Assembly: GCA_046349155.1 (NCBI GenBank)
Contig: JAXMCW010000001.1
Span: 310,001 to 374,000, forward strand
From: Alsobacter sp046349155
GTDB taxonomy: Bacteria > Pseudomonadota > Alphaproteobacteria > Rhizobiales > Beijerinckiaceae
Direction of reading: 5' to 3'
Length of the DNA stretch: 64,000 nucleotides
The notes under the pieces are model-generated. The model saw only the letters and a list, made by a program, of their open reading frames with translations, was not told where the DNA came from and did not search any database. Both the position numbers and the translations under genes were made by a program. This document shows positions 24,920-33,126 of this stretch, piece after piece (the stretch's first letter is position 1; each line of letters opens with the position of its first letter).

Positions 24920-27241
24920 TCACCTCTGCGAGTGTCCCAGGTTCGCCTTCGAAAGCGGCAGGCTGCGGATTCGCTGTCCCGTGAGGGCAGCCACCGCGTT
25001 CGCCACCGCAGGCGGCACGCCCGGGACGGCCGGCTCGCCGATGCCGCCGATGGGCGAACCGCTTTCGACGATGCGGACATGGACCCTCGGAATGAGGCGT
25101 GGCGGCAGGACGGGATAGCCGTCGAAGTTGCGAGCGCGGGGCATGCCATTCTCGTACACGACCTCCTCGAGGAGCGCCGATGACAGACCCATGGCGACCG
25201 CCGAGTTGACCTGCGCCTCGATGATCGCGGGGTTGATGACGCTGCCGGGGTCGATGGCCACCCAGACGTCGTGTACCTTGACCTCGCTTTCCGCCAGGGA
25301 CACCTCCGCAATCGTCGCCACTTCCGTGCCGTAGAAGGACGACATGGCCACGCCGCGGGCGCGCCGGCTGCCGTCAGCGGCCTCGTAGGGCCCGCGCTTC
25401 CAGCCGCCGGACAAGTCCCCGACCGCGTCCAGCAGGCCGCGGTGGCGGGGGCTGCCCTCCAGCAAGGTCCGGCGCAATGCAAAGGGGTCCGTCCCGCTCA
25501 CATCGGCGATCTCGTCGAGAAAGCTTTCGTAGAAAAAGCAATTCATCGAGTGACCGACCGAGCGCCAGAAGCCGATCATGACAGGATGTTCGTGGACCAG
25601 CTCCGTCACGCGCCGGTTCGGGATGGCGTAGGGCTTCTCGGTCAGTCCCTCGACGGAGGAGAAATCGGCGGTGTCGGCCTTGCGGCCGTAGAGGCGGCCG
25701 ATGGGCGCTTCGCCCATGGCGCGGATGTCCAGTGCGACGGGCAGGCCCTGCGCGTCGAGGCCGGCGCGCAAGCGCGCCACGGCCATGGGGCGCAGCGCAT
25801 CGCGGAGGAATTCCTCCTCGCGGCTCCAGATGAGCTTGACCGGGCGGCCGACCGCCATCGCCAACTGGATGGCCTGCGGGAACGGGTCGGCCGTGGGGTA
25901 GAGGAAGTGCCGCCCGAAGAAGCCGCCGAGGATCGGCGAATGAATCCGCACCTTGTCCGCATCCAACCCCGCCACCTTGGCGGCCTCGGCGCGACACGCG
26001 TCCGGCATCTGGTTGGGCAGCCAGAGGTCGAGCGTGCCATCCCCGTTCAGGCGCGCGAGCGCCGAGGGCGGCTCGAGCTGGCCATGGGCGAGGAAGGGTG
26101 CGTCGTAGGTCGCCTCGAGGGTTGTCGCGGCCAGTCGGAGCCCTGTGGCGACGTCCCCTGCGGCCTCCGCCGCGACGCCCTCGCCAGGGAGAGAGGCGAG
26201 CGTGTCCCGCAGGACCTGGGATGAGAAGTCGGCCGGCATCGCGCGCGGATGGGCCGGCACCGCGTCTGACCAGTTCACCTGCAGGGCCTCCACGGCGCGG
26301 CGAGCCTGCCACCAGCGGTCGGCGACCACGGCCACGGCGCCCGGAAGACGATGAATGGAGTGCACCCCGGGCATGGCCTGCACCTCCGCCGCGTTGACCA
26401 GCGCGCCGGGCTCCTGCCCGAGGCGCGGAGCGTGCTGGACGGCCGCCTGGAGCATGCCGTCGACCGTGACGTCGATGGCATAGACTGCCTGGCCGGTCGA
26501 CTTGGCGCGCACGTCGAGCCTGGGCAGAGGCTTGCCGATCCAGCGAAAGGCTGCCTCGTTCTTCAGCGTCACGTCGGACGGGAACGGCAGCGCGGCGGCT
26601 TCGCTCGCCAGGTCGCCATAAGCCAGCCTCCGGCCGGTGGCGGCATGCACGACGAGGCCTGGCTCGGTGGAGAGTTCGGCGGCAGGCGCCTCGAGGCGCT
26701 TCGCCGCAACCTGGATCAGCATGAGCCGGGCTCCGGCGCCGAGCCTGCGCATGGCCGGATAGCTCATGCGCACGGACATGCTGCCTCCTGTCACCCGCAT
26801 GCCGTTGCTCATCACCAGGTAGTCCGGTCCCGGCGGGGCGTTGACCACGGTGAAGCTGGCAGGATCGGCGTCGAGTTCCTCGCCCACGATCTGCGCCATG
26901 GCCGTGAAGATGCCTTGCCCTCCTTCCACGAACGGGCTCTGCAGCACCACGGACCCGTCCGGGCGGATTTCGAGGAAGGCGGACACGCGGGTGCCGGGGC
27001 TGTTCGGGGCGGGGTCGGCGGCCGCCTCGCCGCGCGCGGCCGGAAAGTCCAGTCCGATCACCAGCGCGCCGACTGAGGCCCCGAGGAAAGCGCGGCGGGA
27101 CAGCGGGGGCGGGGTCGCATCAAGCACGGCGGGGGACATGTCGCGCTGATGCGGGTTGTCGCGGAGCACCCGGAGCAGCGGCGCGCCGGGCTCGGCGTCG
27201 ACCGTGCGGCGGCGTCCATTGGCGGTCAGATCCAGGGACAT
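24920..27241 (-). CDS. Isoquinoline-1-oxidoreductase beta (IorB)-type molybdenum hydroxylase, apparent fusion with IorA N-terminus
   Basis: Molybdopterin-binding large subunit of the xanthine oxidase family (773 residues). A Tat-like signal RRAFLGASVGALVIG lies at ~49-63. The Moco-binding regions follow, including SPFVEGGQGIFTAMAQIVG, SNGMRVTGGSMSVRMSY and the C-terminal GGIGEPAVPGVPPAVANAV. The first ~28 residues (SLDLTANGRRRTVDAEPGA, PLLRVLRDN) instead look like the start of the [2Fe-2S] small subunit IorA, which is not found on either side. An in-frame deletion joining iorA to iorB is inferred. ATG 27139 (MSPAVLDATPPP) could be the original iorB start. Without an iron-sulfur partner, electron transfer would need another subunit. 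Confidence 0.75.
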   Translation of the reverse strand: MSLDLTANGRRRTVDAEPGAPLLRVLRDNPHQRDMSPAVLDATPPPLSRRAFLGASVGALVIGLDFPAARGEAAADPAPNSPGTRVSAFLEIRPDGSVVLQSPFVEGGQGIFTAMAQIVGEELDADPASFTVVNAPPGPDYLVMSNGMRVTGGSMSVRMSYPAMRRLGAGARLMLIQVAAKRLEAPAAELSTEPGLVVHAATGRRLAYGDLASEAAALPFPSDVTLKNEAAFRWIGKPLPRLDVRAKSTGQAVYAIDVTVDGMLQAAVQHAPRLGQEPGALVNAAEVQAMPGVHSIHRLPGAVAVVADRWWQARRAVEALQVNWSDAVPAHPRAMPADFSSQVLRDTLASLPGEGVAAEAAGDVATGLRLAATTLEATYDAPFLAHGQLEPPSALARLNGDGTLDLWLPNQMPDACRAEAAKVAGLDADKVRIHSPILGGFFGRHFLYPTADPFPQAIQLAMAVGRPVKLIWSREEEFLRDALRPMAVARLRAGLDAQGLPVALDIRAMGEAPIGRLYGRKADTADFSSVEGLTEKPYAIPNRRVTELVHEHPVMIGFWRSVGHSMNCFFYESFLDEIADVSGTDPFALRRTLLEGSPRHRGLLDAVGDLSGGWKRGPYEAADGSRRARGVAMSSFYGTEVATIAEVSLAESEVKVHDVWVAIDPGSVINPAIIEAQVNSAVAMGLSSALLEEVVYENGMPRARNFDGYPVLPPRLIPRVHVRIVESGSPIGGIGEPAVPGVPPAVANAVAALTGQRIRSLPLSKANLGHSQR

Positions 27242-27437
27242 CTCCTCAGATCGGCGGGGTGAGCGGAGCGACGTTCGCCCAAAGGGATTAAGGGCGGATT
27301 GCGCGCTTTTCGAGGACGGACCACGACACTCACTGTCTCACGCGGTCCCTTTACCGCGCCGGCGGCGTCATGCCCAGGGGAGGTGAGGTGGATGACAGGC
27401 CGGATTCATGCGGCAGGGCGGGCGTGCCAGACGGTGA

Positions 27438-27514
27438 TGGCGGTCCCGACAGGACTCGAACCTGTGACCTTCGGTTTAGGAAACCGCTGCTCTATCCTGC
27501 TGAGCTACGGAACC
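27438..27514 (-). tRNA. tRNA-Arg (anticodon CCU)
   Basis: 77-nt cloverleaf on the minus strand. The acceptor GGTTCCG pairs with CGGGACC, followed by discriminator G and encoded CCA. D-arm GCTC/GAGC, anticodon loop TTCCTAA with CCT, and T-arm CAGGTTCGAGTCCTG are all well formed. Its 5' half (27475-27514) is part of the left attachment repeat, so the present gene is a hybrid: 3' half from the chromosome, 5' half supplied by the integrated element. The upstream side now abuts the integrase gene. Confidence 0.95.
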
Positions 27515-27516
27515 GC
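27475..27516. repeat. attL: 42-bp attachment core within tRNA-Arg
   Basis: Begins TTTAGGAAACCGCTGCTC and ends TGAGCTACGGAACCGC; identical, base for base, to 42526-42567. It covers the tRNA from the anticodon loop to the 5' end plus two bases. The exact repeat, the adjacent integrase and the intervening phage-type genes identify it as an attachment site. Confidence 0.93.
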
Positions 27517-27540
27517 ATTGATTTCATTCGGAAATTTCGT

Positions 27541-28785
27541 CTATTCCCGATTAATCCGGATTGTTTCCCCGGCTTTTTCCCCGGACCCGTGCGCACGATC
27601 CATGAGGCGGCGCATTTCTGCCAGATCCGCCAAATTGTGTCGATAGATTTCCGTGGTGCGGGTGTCCGAGTGGCCCGCGACCGTCGAGACCTGTTTCATG
27701 TTGCCCCCGACGACCCCGGCCAGCTTCGACAGGCTGAGATGGCGAAGGGCGTGCAGGCCGAAGCGCGGGACGATCTCGGTCCGCGTCTGCCCGGTCTGGA
27801 CATGCCGGTAGGTCCGCGTGAGCGTGACGCCGGCCCTGACCTGGGCGGGGCCAAAGATCCGCGAGGCGAGGTTGCTGTGGCTCGGCACGCGGCCCTTTGA
27901 GGTGGCGAACACCCGATCATCCGGGCCGGGAGCGACCCGCTCGGCCCGCCATTGCGAGAGGACGGCGATGGCGACGGCGGCCAGGGGGATCTCCCGTCGC
28001 CCGGCATTGCTCTTAGGGCGGTCGATGTCCTGGGCGCGGCCGGCGCGCTCGACCACATGGATGACCCCTGCGTCGAGATCGACGTTCCGCCAGCGCAGGG
28101 CGCGGGCCTCGGAGGCGCGCATCCCGGTGTAGATCAGGGTCGCCAGGAGCGCGCGGGCGTAGCCGCCCTTGGCGGCGAGCAAGATGGCGTCGGCCTCAGC
28201 TGGCGTGGGGCACTTCGCCGCGCGCTCGTCTTCGTGGACAAGGACCCATCCCTCGGCGTCGGGCTTGGGGGCGACCGGCGGGGCCGCGCCGATCTCCAGA
28301 TCCTCCTCGGGCCGCGCTTTGATCAGGTCGGCCTTGCGGGCGGCCTTCAGCAGGCCCGTCATCAGGGTGCGGGTCTTCCGGCGGGTGGCGGGCGAGAGCC
28401 CGGCCCGGCCCATCTCGTCGAGGCGGGCCTGGAGCATCGAGTGGGTGATGTCCCGCAGCCGGCGGTGGCCCAGCTGGTCGCGCAGGTGACGGTCGAAGTC
28501 GTCGCGGTAGGTCCGCTCGGTGACGGCGCGCAGGCCGTTCGTGCGCTTGCTGACGATCCAGGCTTCGAAGAAGTCGGCGAGAGGCGGGGTCTTGCCTGTC
28601 ACGAAACCGTCGTTCGCCTCGGCGGCGATCTGCTCTTTCTTCCAGCGAACCGCCGCAGCGCGCCCCTTTGGCGTGTCGAGATAGGTCTTCTCGGCGGTCT
28701 TCCCGGCGACGGTGTGGCGGACCCGGATGTAGACGTACTCGCGCCCCCCGCGCCTGACGATCTTGGTCGTGAAGTCGTTGGTCAT
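27541..28785 (-). CDS. int: Tyrosine recombinase / phage integrase
   Basis: Site-specific recombinase for element integration and excision. In the 414-residue product, an N-terminal arm-binding region and a SAM-like core-binding domain (~65-165) precede the catalytic domain. That domain has the full set R223 (TGMRASEA), K258, H345 and R348 (LHALRHLSL), H372 (AGHSDTRTT) and nucleophile Y381 (EIYRHN). ATG 28785 is chosen over an upstream in-frame start because GAGGAG lies eight bases before it. The gene ends 25 bases from attL and reads toward the tRNA, which is on the same strand. Confidence 0.95.
   Translation of the reverse strand: MTNDFTTKIVRRGGREYVYIRVRHTVAGKTAEKTYLDTPKGRAAAVRWKKEQIAAEANDGFVTGKTPPLADFFEAWIVSKRTNGLRAVTERTYRDDFDRHLRDQLGHRRLRDITHSMLQARLDEMGRAGLSPATRRKTRTLMTGLLKAARKADLIKARPEEDLEIGAAPPVAPKPDAEGWVLVHEDERAAKCPTPAEADAILLAAKGGYARALLATLIYTGMRASEARALRWRNVDLDAGVIHVVERAGRAQDIDRPKSNAGRREIPLAAVAIAVLSQWRAERVAPGPDDRVFATSKGRVPSHSNLASRIFGPAQVRAGVTLTRTYRHVQTGQTRTEIVPRFGLHALRHLSLSKLAGVVGGNMKQVSTVAGHSDTRTTEIYRHNLADLAEMRRLMDRAHGSGEKAGETIRINRE
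27564..27584. repeat. Paired TTTCCCCGG direct repeats near attL
   Basis: TTTCCCCGG at 27564-27572 and 27576-27584, inside the 3' end of the integrase gene. A matching pair occurs near the other end at 42345-42364. Spacing and placement suit integrase arm-type sites, though this is inferred. Confidence 0.4.
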
Positions 28786-28844
28786 GCTCGATCTCCTCGG
28801 GTTTCTGTTTCCCCAAGTTATTCGATGTTCGTTGGCCAATCACT

Positions 28845-28976
28845 GTAGTTGTGGGACAGATCCCATCGGGGGTTATCCACATTCGCGGTACCCAAGACAC
28901 AAATAAGAACTTGTGAAAAAAATATTCAGCCTAAAATAGATTGAATGCGGCGCATTTCAGCGACACCGCATCAATC
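28845..28976 (+). promoter_or_regulatory. Divergent, AT-rich control region of the element
   Basis: Lies between the minus-strand integrase and the plus-strand gene block. The stretch 28890-28942 is markedly AT-rich for this genome, with TTGTGA at 28911 and TAAAAT at 28932 (15-base spacing, so only a fair promoter), and a small inverted repeat TGGGACAGATCCCA near 28853. Early promoter and switch sites would be expected here. Confidence 0.4.
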
Positions 28977-29300
28977 ATGGAGGCCATCTTGGAAAGTGAA
29001 GCAGCGCCTGCCGCTCTGGCCGACCTCCTATACGGAGCCGAGGCCATCGCCGCATTCCTTGGCACGCCGGTCAGCTACGTCTACTCGCGGCACGTCAGGA
29101 AGCGCCTGCGACTGCGCCGCTTCGGCGGCCGGCTACTGGGCAACCGCAGCGTCATCCTTCAGGCCCTCGCGGAGCTTCCGCTGTCGGCGGACGACGAGCC
29201 GGCGATTGCCGCCAAGCCCGCCGCGCCCAAGCGGCGCGGACGCCCGCCGGGCAGCAAGAACCGGCTGCGCCCCGTCCCGGCCGAGGGGGATGGCCGATGA
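28977..29300 (+). CDS. Small DNA-binding-like protein with C-terminal AT-hook-like motif
   Basis: 107 residues. The first half (YGAEAIAAFLGTPVSYVYS, then RRFGGRLLGNRSVILQALAEL) resembles the helix-turn-helix of excisionase/AlpA-type regulators: a helix pair followed by a short wing. The tail KRRGRPPGSKNR is a canonical AT-hook core (GRP flanked by basic residues). As the first gene opposite the integrase, a role in excision or early regulation is likely. ATG 28977 is used; the frame opens at TTG 28941 with no ribosome site. Its stop overlaps the next start (ATGA). Confidence 0.6.
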   Translation: MEAILESEAAPAALADLLYGAEAIAAFLGTPVSYVYSRHVRKRLRLRRFGGRLLGNRSVILQALAELPLSADDEPAIAAKPAAPKRRGRPPGSKNRLRPVPAEGDGR

Positions 29301-29617
29301 ACCCCGCCCCGAGCCGACCCGGCCGCATCAAGGGTGGCAAGGGATCGCCCCGCAGGCCCAGACCCCCGGCATCGCCGGTCGCGGCCGAAATTGGGCTCCC
29401 CCTTGTCGGGGCGGATCCTGCCCTCTGCGCCCGCCTGACCGCCGCCTTCGCGGCATTCGCCGAGGGCGTGCCGGCGGTTCCCGCCCGTCAGCTGGTCACG
29501 CTGATCAACGAGGTGGCGATGCTGCTCGACCTGTCCGAGACGCAGGAGTGGGATCTGCTGGTCGCCGTGGCCCGCAAGCGCGCCCTTCGCCCGGATTGCG
29601 AGGAGCGGCGAGCATGA
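29297..29617 (+). CDS. Hypothetical protein, element early region
   Basis: 106 residues, not recognised. The first 30 residues are basic and proline-rich (RPGRIKGGKGSPRRPRPPAS); the rest is predicted helical (LTAAFAAFAEGVPAVPARQ and LVTLINEVAMLLDLSETQEW). It overlaps both neighbours by four bases (ATGA at each end), so it belongs to a coupled run starting at the AT-hook gene. Confidence 0.6.
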   Translation: MNPAPSRPGRIKGGKGSPRRPRPPASPVAAEIGLPLVGADPALCARLTAAFAAFAEGVPAVPARQLVTLINEVAMLLDLSETQEWDLLVAVARKRALRPDCEERRA

Positions 29618-29886
29618 GCGCGCCCGGTCTCTCCCCGGAGGATCGGTCCGGCATCTTCCGCTGGGCGCGGGATGTGATCCTGGAAGCCATGGCGACCGGG
29701 GCGCTCAACACGCGGATGAGCCTGGAGGAGTTCCAGGCCCAGTTCGTCCCGGCCTGGGCGTTCTTCGTCGAGGCGGTGCGGGTGAACGGGGGGAGCGCCG
29801 CCGATGTCGAGGCGCTGGGCAACGCCTGCTGCGCGGCGCTGGAGGAGGCCTTCACCAGGACGCAGGGACCGGTGGGGCACGCATGA
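29614..29886 (+). CDS. Hypothetical helical protein, element early region
   Basis: 90 residues, no family recognised. Mostly amphipathic helix (FRWARDVILEAMATGAL, LEEFQAQFVPAWAFFVEAV, ALGNACCAALEEAF), acidic overall, with no membrane segment or signal peptide. Start ATG 29614 overlaps the previous stop and its own stop overlaps the next start. The longer open frame starting at 28945 is shadow sequence of the two preceding genes. Confidence 0.6.
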   Translation: MSAPGLSPEDRSGIFRWARDVILEAMATGALNTRMSLEEFQAQFVPAWAFFVEAVRVNGGSAADVEALGNACCAALEEAFTRTQGPVGHA

Positions 29887-30800
29887 GCGACGATCACGAG
29901 AAGCCGCGCCGACGCCCAGAGCGCCGGCCGACTGCTGCCGTCCTTCGTGAAGGCGAGCCCGGCGCTGATCTTGCCGCGAGGGTAGTCCCCACGCGCGCGA
30001 AGGAGAAGCTCGTCGGAAAGGCGGTGCTCGGCTACAAGCTCCCCCCGGCCAGGGCTCATCGGGGCCGCCCCGGCGAGCGTCCCCAGGACGACGATCACGC
30101 CGACGATCCGGCCTGCTTCGTCAAGGACGACGTTCCCCACATCACCCTCAAGGGGCAAATGTTCGCCTTGCAGGGGAACCCGGACTTTCATGAGCGCCTG
30201 CGCCGACGAAGCCATCGGCGGCTCCGAACGAAGCTGAAGGACCCGAAAGGGTTCGGGGCTCGCCGGGCGAACGAGACCTCCAAGCTCGCCCACCACCGGA
30301 TCACCCGAGGGAAGCCGAACGACCCAGACGCCCATGATGCCGCGCTCATCACGTGCCTGATGTCGTGCGCCGTCCCGGCCAAGGTGATGCGACGGGTCCT
30401 CGACGCCTGCCTGATCGGGGACCAGATGACGGGCCTTGCCGCGTTCTTCGTCGCCTGCCGAATGGCGGGCGAGCCCCCGATCCGGATGACGGCGCGCGAA
30501 GCCGGGGAGGCATGGCAACTCTTCCTGATGGAGCGCGAGCGGCTGGGGATCCGGACCATGCTGCCCATCGACCTGACCCCGGAGGAGTTCGCCCAGCTGA
30601 GTGTCGAGAAGCACAACGCCGGGAACCGCCGGTCGAAGGCCAGGGCGAAGGAGAAGCGGAAGGCCGAGGCCGAGGCCGATGGCGAGATCCTGCCCGGCCC
30701 AGGGCGACCGAAGAAGCACCTGACGCCAGCGGCCAAGAGGGCCGCTGATGCCGAGCGCAAGCGGCTGGCGCGAGCCCGCAAGAAGGCGACCTCAGAATGA
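29883..30800 (+). CDS. Hypothetical basic protein, possible nucleic-acid binder
   Basis: 305 residues, not recognised. The N-terminus is charged and disordered-looking, the middle (~100-230) is helical, and the C-terminus is strongly basic: RRSKARAKEKRKAEAEAD and a GPGRPKKHLTPAAKRAA segment that again contains a GRP AT-hook-like core. DNA binding is therefore plausible. It is the last of four coupled genes; the large palindrome at 30807-30886 follows directly. Confidence 0.55.
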   Translation: MSDDHEKPRRRPERRPTAAVLREGEPGADLAARVVPTRAKEKLVGKAVLGYKLPPARAHRGRPGERPQDDDHADDPACFVKDDVPHITLKGQMFALQGNPDFHERLRRRSHRRLRTKLKDPKGFGARRANETSKLAHHRITRGKPNDPDAHDAALITCLMSCAVPAKVMRRVLDACLIGDQMTGLAAFFVACRMAGEPPIRMTAREAGEAWQLFLMERERLGIRTMLPIDLTPEEFAQLSVEKHNAGNRRSKARAKEKRKAEAEADGEILPGPGRPKKHLTPAAKRAADAERKRLARARKKATSE

Positions 30801-30806
30801 CCCACC

Positions 30807-30886
30807 GCGTCCGCGAAAATCGGGAGGATGACATACCCTATCGGGTAGCTCTCTCATATTGTCCGCCTCCTCATTTTCGCGGACGC
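30807..30886. promoter_or_regulatory. Large nested palindrome between early genes and helicase
   Basis: Outer arms GCGTCCGCGAAAAT (30807-30820) and ATTTTCGCGGACGC (30873-30886) are perfect 14-base inverted repeats. A second inverted repeat TACCC/GGGTA (30834-30838, 30843-30847) sits at the centre, with GAGGA/TCCTC pairing between them. Cruciform, operator, replication-initiation or packaging site are possible; a terminator is less likely because no T-run follows. Confidence 0.65.
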
Positions 30887-30951
30887 GCTCGGATGGTCTG
30901 GGGGGCGGCGCATGAAGCGCCCGCCCTCGCTCCCACCCCAGCAGGCCGCCG

Positions 30952-32196
30952 ATGACGGACTTCAAGCTCCGCGACTACCAGGGCGCGGCCCTCGACGAGG
31001 TGTTCTGGTCCTGGACGATGGGGGAAGCGGATCGCATCCTCCTCCAGGCTCCCACCGGATCCGGCAAGACCGCCATCGGGGCCGAGATCGCCGCGCGCTG
31101 GGTCGCGCGCGATCTGCACCATCGTTGGCCGACGACATCGGTCGTGATCGCCTGCCCGGCCCTCGCGCTCATCCCCCAATGGATCGCGGCCCTGCAGAGG
31201 ATCGGCCTGGGCCGCCAGATCGGGGTGATGCAGGCCGACCATCCCCTGACGCGGCCCAAAGCCCAGATCCAGATCGCCATGATCCAGACGCTGGCCGCGC
31301 GCGGGATGCCGCGCGGCGTCGGCCTCCTGATCGCGGACGAGGCTCATGTCGAGTTCCGCGTCGTCACCGAATGGGTCGAGGGCGGCAATGGGCTCGTCGT
31401 CGGCCTGACCGCCACCCCATGGACCAGGACCCGGCGGCTCTTCGGCCGTCACCTGATCGTCACCACGTCTAAGGAGCTCACCCGGAAAGGGGGATACCTC
31501 GCCCGCGCCCTCTACTACGCGCCCGCCACGATCGACACCTCGAGCGTCCGGAAGGACCGGGGCGACTTCGCCCCCGGTCAACTGGAGGCCGTCGCCAGGA
31601 CCCAGGAAAACGTCCGCCACGTCGTCAACGCCTACTGGCGTCGATCTGGCGGGGTCCCGACCCTGATCTTCGCCGTCTCGATCCCACACGCCCAGGCCAT
31701 CCGGGACGCCCTCAACGAAGCCGACATCACCACCGACCTCATCACCGGCGACACCTCACGAGACGACCGCGAGGCCAGCTTCGCCAGTTTCCGATCCGGC
31801 AAGGTCGACGCCCTCGTCTCCGTCGCCGCCATGACGACCGGCGTCGATCTCCCGGAAGCCTCATGCCTCATCGTCGCCCGCCCGACCTGGAGCGAGACGC
31901 TATGGGTGCAGATGGTCGGCCGAGGGCTCAGGACCGCCCCAGGAAAGACCCGATGCGTCGTCGTGGATCTCGGCGGCAACGTCGCCCGCCTGGGCTACCC
32001 CTGGGAGATCGAGATCGCCGAACGCGACCAGGACGGAAGGCGCGCCCCAAGCGCGCCCCGCTCCCCGGTGGTCGATTGCGACGGTTGCAGCCTGCTCATC
32101 CCGAGCCGGCTCCTGCGATGCCCGGAATGCGGAAGGGAGTGCCATCCCCGCGACCGGGGAAGCTCAAGGAAGGCCGTTCTCGGGTCGGGATGGTAG
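30952..32196 (+). CDS. Phage-type SF2 DNA helicase (DEAD/DEAH box, ResIII-like) with C-terminal zinc finger
   Basis: 414-residue ATP-dependent helicase, probably for element replication. Motif I APTGSGKT (33-40), motif II DEAH (129-132), motif III LTATPWTR, motif V region VAAMTTGVDLPEA and motif VI QMVGRGLRT are intact. The C-terminus has a four-cysteine cluster (CDGC...CPEC plus a further Cys), which could bind zinc. It follows the nested palindrome by 65 bases. No primase or polymerase was recognised in the element, so host replication proteins would be needed. Confidence 0.88.
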   Translation: MTDFKLRDYQGAALDEVFWSWTMGEADRILLQAPTGSGKTAIGAEIAARWVARDLHHRWPTTSVVIACPALALIPQWIAALQRIGLGRQIGVMQADHPLTRPKAQIQIAMIQTLAARGMPRGVGLLIADEAHVEFRVVTEWVEGGNGLVVGLTATPWTRTRRLFGRHLIVTTSKELTRKGGYLARALYYAPATIDTSSVRKDRGDFAPGQLEAVARTQENVRHVVNAYWRRSGGVPTLIFAVSIPHAQAIRDALNEADITTDLITGDTSRDDREASFASFRSGKVDALVSVAAMTTGVDLPEASCLIVARPTWSETLWVQMVGRGLRTAPGKTRCVVVDLGGNVARLGYPWEIEIAERDQDGRRAPSAPRSPVVDCDGCSLLIPSRLLRCPECGRECHPRDRGSSRKAVLGSGW

Positions 32197-32523
32197 ATGG
32201 TAGCGGACAGGGGCAAATCGCCCGTCCTGGATCTCCCCTGGTCAAAAGGGGTCGGACAAGCGAAGGGGCCGCCGATCCCATGACCAGCAGCCCCCTCGCC
32301 ACCAAAGACATCATCACCGGACCGGGCCGTTCGCATCCCCGGTCCAGAGCCGACGCATAGCCTGGATGGGCGGGACGAGGCAAGCGATATTGCGTGGAGG
32401 CAAGGTTCTTGCAACTAATGGCGCTCGTCTCTTGCGAAAATGCAAGCGTCCTGTTAACCGTGAATTGCAAGCCCAGAACAGCGGTTCCCCGAACCTCTGG
32501 TCATGATTTCAGGCGGAAAAACG
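32197..32523. other. Intergenic region with operator-like sites
   Basis: No supported gene in 327 bases; a 26-codon frame at 32281 has no other support. Contains the inverted repeat CTTGC-N6-GCAAG at 32431-32446 and further TTGCAA words near 32409 and 32464. These precede the packaging and head genes and probably belong to their promoter. Confidence 0.5.
32431..32446. promoter_or_regulatory. TTGC-N6-GCAA operator-like inverted repeat, copy 1
   Basis: CTTGC GAAAAT GCAAG, a perfect 5-base inverted repeat 78 bases upstream of the terminase small-subunit gene. The same pattern recurs upstream of the portal gene (34851-34864), suggesting one regulator controls the head module. Confidence 0.45.
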
Positions 32524-33126
32524 ATGGACGATCAAGAGCTTACGGACTGCGCATCGGGTTTCCCCCCGGTTTCCCCCGGCCCGGAGGGCGCTCCATTCCC
32601 CCATCAACCCGCCCAGGTCCCGCCCAGGTCGAGCCGCCCGCCCCGCGCCAAGACGGCACCCAGGCGGCCCCTTCCTCCGCGCACTCTCCCGGTCGGGCGG
32701 GGCAAGGCATCCCTGGTGAACATGGGCGCGACCTCCAGCGCCGGGGGCGACAAGACCATCTGGCGCAGGACGTACAAGGGCCTGATCGAAGACCTCGCCA
32801 GCCAGGGCGTGGTCGAGCCCACCTACGCCACCCTCCAGCTTGTGGAGCGGGCAGCGTCCCTGACCGTCTCCGTCCGCAAGGCCGAGGACGCCCTGGTGCG
32901 CGGCGAGCCCTTCGACCCTGGGGCGCACGCGAACCTGACCAACCTCCTTCTGCGGATCCTCGGCTCTCTCGGCCTAGGCGACTTCCGGACCTCGACCTCC
33001 CCGGCGTTGAAGCCCAAGTCCACCGGCCAACGACGGGGCAGCGGGCCGACCGGGACGAGCAAGGAAGCCCGACGCCGCATGTCCCGCGATCCTCTCCTGG
33101 CCTCGCTGCTGAAGGGCGACGAATGA
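32524..33126 (+). CDS. Probable terminase small subunit
   Basis: 200 residues. A proline/arginine-rich N-terminus (~1-70) is followed by a helical region (TYKGLIEDLASQGVVEPTY, TLQLVERAASLTVSVRKAE, LTNLLLRILGSLGLGDF) similar in layout to P27-type small terminases, which bind the packaging site. The function is inferred mostly from position, directly before the large terminase with an ATGA overlap. ATG 32524 is chosen with AGGCGG upstream; an in-frame ATG at 32503 would add seven residues. Confidence 0.6.
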   Translation: MDDQELTDCASGFPPVSPGPEGAPFPHQPAQVPPRSSRPPRAKTAPRRPLPPRTLPVGRGKASLVNMGATSSAGGDKTIWRRTYKGLIEDLASQGVVEPTYATLQLVERAASLTVSVRKAEDALVRGEPFDPGAHANLTNLLLRILGSLGLGDFRTSTSPALKPKSTGQRRGSGPTGTSKEARRRMSRDPLLASLLKGDE

